DNA of 5,936 nucleotides, from the NCBI GenBank assembly GCA_030613505.1, contig JAUWLW010000081.1:1-5936 (forward strand), given 5' to 3'. Positions 3,980 to 5,936 of this stretch are shown here, one piece after another; positions within the stretch are counted from its first letter, which is position 1; each line of letters begins with the position of its first letter. The translations under genes and the position numbers were made by a program. A model generated the notes under the pieces. That model was not told the origin of the DNA. It did not search any database and worked only from the letters and a program-made list of their open reading frames with translations. The stretch comes from Candidatus Zixiibacteriota bacterium (lineage in GTDB: Bacteria > RBG-13-66-14 > B26-G2 > WVWN01).

Positions 3980-5734
3980 ATGCACTCTAAATCCTCGGCA
4001 ATATTCCTGGCGGCCGGCGCGGCCGTCTTTTTATGTTGCGCCCCCCGCGGCGACGAAACGCCGGAATACTTCGCCGTCCGAAGCCGCGGCGCAACCGTCG
4101 GTTGGATCAGCCGCGCCGAATCGGCGCCCCGCCGGGATTCCTCGGGCGCTTTCGCCGCGACCGAGTGCCGGCTCCACTTACGCCGTTGGGCCGACGGCCG
4201 CGGCACCGTGGAGGACGAGCTCGCGCTGGTAGCGGCGCGGCGCCCCGGCGAACCGACCCACTACGTCGCCGGGCGCTGGGAGGGCGGCGAATTCCGCTAC
4301 CGGCGCGGCGATTCCTGGTACTACAAACTCATCGACGAATTTGGGAACGTAACGGAAAGGCGCGGCCCCCGGGCACCCGCATTCCTGACGTTCAAGGGAA
4401 TCGCGCTCCCGGTCGCGACGTCGCGTTACGCGACCCGAACGCCGACCGTTGCGAGCCTCGACGTCGCCGACGGCCGCGTCTCGCGCTACCGAGGCCGCGG
4501 CGACGGCCGCTCGTGGACCGGCCGCGGCGACGCCGGCTACGTCAGAGTAACTTTCGACGCCGAGGGCGCGGTTTCAACCTTCGTGAACGGGGAACTAAGC
4601 GCCAGCCGCTCGCAAAACCGGCCGCGGCCGCGCGCCTTCCTGTACCGAAGGCCGTCTTTGGCTTACCTACCGTTCATACTCCGGCCGCGGCCGCGGGCGC
4701 TCCGACTTAGCCTACCGATAACGGCCCGGTTGTCGCGGCCGGTTCGCCCGGAAGACCTCACCCGGCCCGGCCAGCCCTTCGACGGCGCAACGGCCGGTAG
4801 CGTGGTAAACGGCACGTTTACCTTAGAACCCTCCCGCCAACCGCCGCTCGAGGCGGCCGCCGGGGACTTCGCGCCGGCGGGGCAGGAAACGTGGCCCGGA
4901 ATACAAGGGACGGGAGAGCTCGAGCGGTTGGCGGCGTCGTACCGTGCCGCCGGAAAAAGGGTCCGGTTCTGTACCGGCCTGGGGGTCTTCGCCGGCAACC
5001 TGCTGGCGTCGTACGACTGGCTCGAGGTGGACGGCCGGGCGGTCGCGGCGCCCGGGCGGCCTGCGCCCCAACTACGCGTCGCGCTCGCGACGTCCCAAGA
5101 GCCGGCTACGGTAATCAAGTTCGCGGTGGCCGGCGAGCCGGAAGCCGAGGGACGAACCGCGCGAGCGATAGCCACGGAAATCCCGGCCTTAAAAAACGGC
5201 GCCGAATTCTTCTACGCCGTATATTACGCCGGCACGCCGGCCGGCGGCGTCGCCGCCTGGTACGAGAAGTCGCCGCGGGAGCCGGCGATAGTCTACATCT
5301 ACGGCGAAATCTTCGGCAACGTCGTCGCGGGCGTCGCCGCGTGTAATCCGACTTGCGGCGCGCCGCCGGATGCCGTCCGCGGCCCCGCCTTCGCCGAATT
5401 CATTGCGCTCGGCGCGGCCGTCGCCGTAGCAGCCGAGGACGACACGCCGCCGTACGAATTCTGTTTTCCGGCCGCCGGCGGCCCGGCCCGGGCCAAATGG
5501 CGGCGACTCAAACCCGTCGTCGTATCGGGCGAATGGCGGCTATGCCGCGAGTATCTACTCGAGCCGGGCCCTCTGCGCGCTTATTATACCCACGATGGCA
5601 TCTTAACCCGCCTGGAGTGGCACAACTACGTCGCCCGGCTGGCGGCCTTTCCGCGCCGCGCCCCCGCCCGCGAAAGCCGGCCGCCCGAGGCGCCCCCGCC
5701 CTCCCCGGCCGGCGGCGAAGGAGGGAACGAATGA
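3980..5734 (+). CDS. Exported protein with a degenerate transglutaminase-like core
   Basis: The 584-residue protein has an N-terminal signal sequence: K4, then a hydrophobic stretch at about residues 7-18 ending FLCCAP. C19 or C20 could be lipidated, but neither fits the lipobox well. Residues about 28-245 are beta-rich with a Y-x-V-x3-G-x2-V-GW pattern. Residues about 308-358 resemble the core of a transglutaminase-like domain (GTGELERLAASYRAAGKRV, then GLGVFAG, then WLEVDGR). The expected Cys is G312, the His is missing at ASYDW, and the Asp is missing at AAPG, so catalysis is not expected. Residues about 408-556 look like a second copy of the N-terminal module. The C-terminal 28 residues are Pro/Glu/Gly-rich and probably disordered. 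The ATG is the only start near the signal sequence; its ribosome site is weak, so coupling to the gene 29 nt upstream is possible. Exported function unknown; a binding or scaffold role is my guess. Confidence 0.75.
   Translation: MHSKSSAIFLAAGAAVFLCCAPRGDETPEYFAVRSRGATVGWISRAESAPRRDSSGAFAATECRLHLRRWADGRGTVEDELALVAARRPGEPTHYVAGRWEGGEFRYRRGDSWYYKLIDEFGNVTERRGPRAPAFLTFKGIALPVATSRYATRTPTVASLDVADGRVSRYRGRGDGRSWTGRGDAGYVRVTFDAEGAVSTFVNGELSASRSQNRPRPRAFLYRRPSLAYLPFILRPRPRALRLSLPITARLSRPVRPEDLTRPGQPFDGATAGSVVNGTFTLEPSRQPPLEAAAGDFAPAGQETWPGIQGTGELERLAASYRAAGKRVRFCTGLGVFAGNLLASYDWLEVDGRAVAAPGRPAPQLRVALATSQEPATVIKFAVAGEPEAEGRTARAIATEIPALKNGAEFFYAVYYAGTPAGGVAAWYEKSPREPAIVYIYGEIFGNVVAGVAACNPTCGAPPDAVRGPAFAEFIALGAAVAVAAEDDTPPYEFCFPAAGGPARAKWRRLKPVVVSGEWRLCREYLLEPGPLRAYYTHDGILTRLEWHNYVARLAAFPRRAPARESRPPEAPPPSPAGGEGGNE
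4618..4632 (+). repeat. GC-rich 15-base direct repeat, copy 1
   Basis: CCGGCCGCGGCCGCG occurs here and again at 4681-4695, 63 bases later (exactly 21 codons). Both copies encode RPRPRA (residues 214-219 and 235-240) in the exported protein and contain the palindrome CGGCCGCGGCCG. It may be a small internal duplication or biased codon use in Arg-Pro runs. Confidence 0.5.
4681..4695 (+). repeat. GC-rich 15-base direct repeat, copy 2
   Basis: This is an identical copy of the 15 bases at 4618-4632, in the same reading frame. The sequence between the copies (encoding FLYRRPSLAYLPFIL) shows no further similarity to its flanks. Confidence 0.5.
5718..5725 (+). promoter_or_regulatory. Shine-Dalgarno site of the nucleotidyltransferase gene
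   Basis: AAGGAGGG lies 5 nt before the ATG at 5731, inside the last codons of the upstream gene. With the 4-nt ATGA overlap it makes both direct initiation and translational coupling possible, and it fixes the start. Confidence 0.8.
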
Positions 5735-5936
5735 AGGCCGTCGTCCTCGCCGCGGGAAAGTCGACGCGGACGTATCCGCTGACGCTCAGCCGACCCAAGC
5801 CGGTGCTGCCGCTGCTGGGCCGGCCGCTGCTGGCCCACACGCTGGAGGCGCTCGCGGCCGTCGCCGACGAGGCGATACTCGTCGTCGGATATCGGGCCGA
5901 GATGGTCCGGGCGACGTTCGGCGAGCGCTGCGCCGG
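5731..5936 (+). CDS. Sugar-1-phosphate nucleotidyltransferase, N-terminal part (3' end outside window)
   Basis: Sixty-eight codons are visible. The N-terminus carries the nucleotide-binding signature of the NTP_transferase (GT-A fold) family: VVLAAGKSTRTYPLT followed by RPKPVLPLLGRPLLAHTLEAL. K10 and R13 lie in the phosphate loop, and K23 is in the PKP motif. These cytosolic enzymes join a sugar 1-phosphate to an NTP to give an NDP-sugar and pyrophosphate, feeding cell-wall, LPS or glycan synthesis. The residues that choose between glucose, mannose and N-acetylglucosamine phosphates lie downstream, so substrate and gene name are left open. AAGxxTRxxPLT...PKPxLP fits RfbA, RmlA, ManC or archaeal GlmU-like members. 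The ATG overlaps the preceding stop by 4 nt and has a strong ribosome site. Confidence 0.9.
   Translation, partial: MKAVVLAAGKSTRTYPLTLSRPKPVLPLLGRPLLAHTLEALAAVADEAILVVGYRAEMVRATFGERCA

Noticed and set aside
4030-4041. Cys-Cys at residues 19-20 as a clear lipoprotein signal
   Set aside because: The residues before either Cys (VFL or FLC) do not match the usual small residue at -1 of a lipobox, so export is called but lipidation is not.

Overview
This high-GC window (roughly 60-65% by eye) carries seven protein genes, two of them cut by the window edges. There is no RNA gene, mobile element or CRISPR array. A C-terminal fragment that looks like an outer-membrane beta-barrel, plus two exported proteins, points to a diderm bacterium. 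A radical SAM enzyme is compatible with an anaerobic or microaerobic life. The sequence does not allow a lineage to be named; an uncultivated phylum known mainly from metagenomes is my guess.

Layout. Positions 1-368 (+) are the end of a probable outer-membrane beta-barrel protein. Positions 369-491 are a non-coding gap with a 9-bp stem-loop and a weak promoter candidate. Positions 492-1883 (+) encode a fusion of a TatD-family metal-dependent hydrolase and a radical SAM domain, with the key residues of both halves intact. A GC-rich hairpin at 1887-1910 is placed to terminate the convergent minus-strand operon. That operon runs 3407 to 1935 (-): an exported TPR-repeat protein, then an 85-residue zinc-ribbon protein. 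It is driven by a good sigma70-like promoter at 3427-3455.

Positions 3417-3686 are a divergent control region. They hold the minus-strand promoter, a plus-strand extended -10 promoter, two similar AT-centred palindromes and a leader of about 145 nt with possible stem-loops. Downstream on the plus strand is a probable operon: a DUF4321-type small membrane protein (3687-3950), a 584-residue exported protein (3980-5734) whose middle resembles a transglutaminase core without its catalytic residues, and the start of a sugar-1-phosphate nucleotidyltransferase (5731 to the edge). The last two genes overlap by 4 nt (ATGA), so their translation is probably coupled.

How they fit together: the plus-strand operon looks envelope-related (membrane protein, exported protein, nucleotide-sugar enzyme), and the TPR protein is also exported. 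This is inference from co-orientation and predicted location. The two most interesting items are the TatD-radical SAM fusion, which belongs to a known but biochemically unexplained association, and the apparently dead transglutaminase-like protein.
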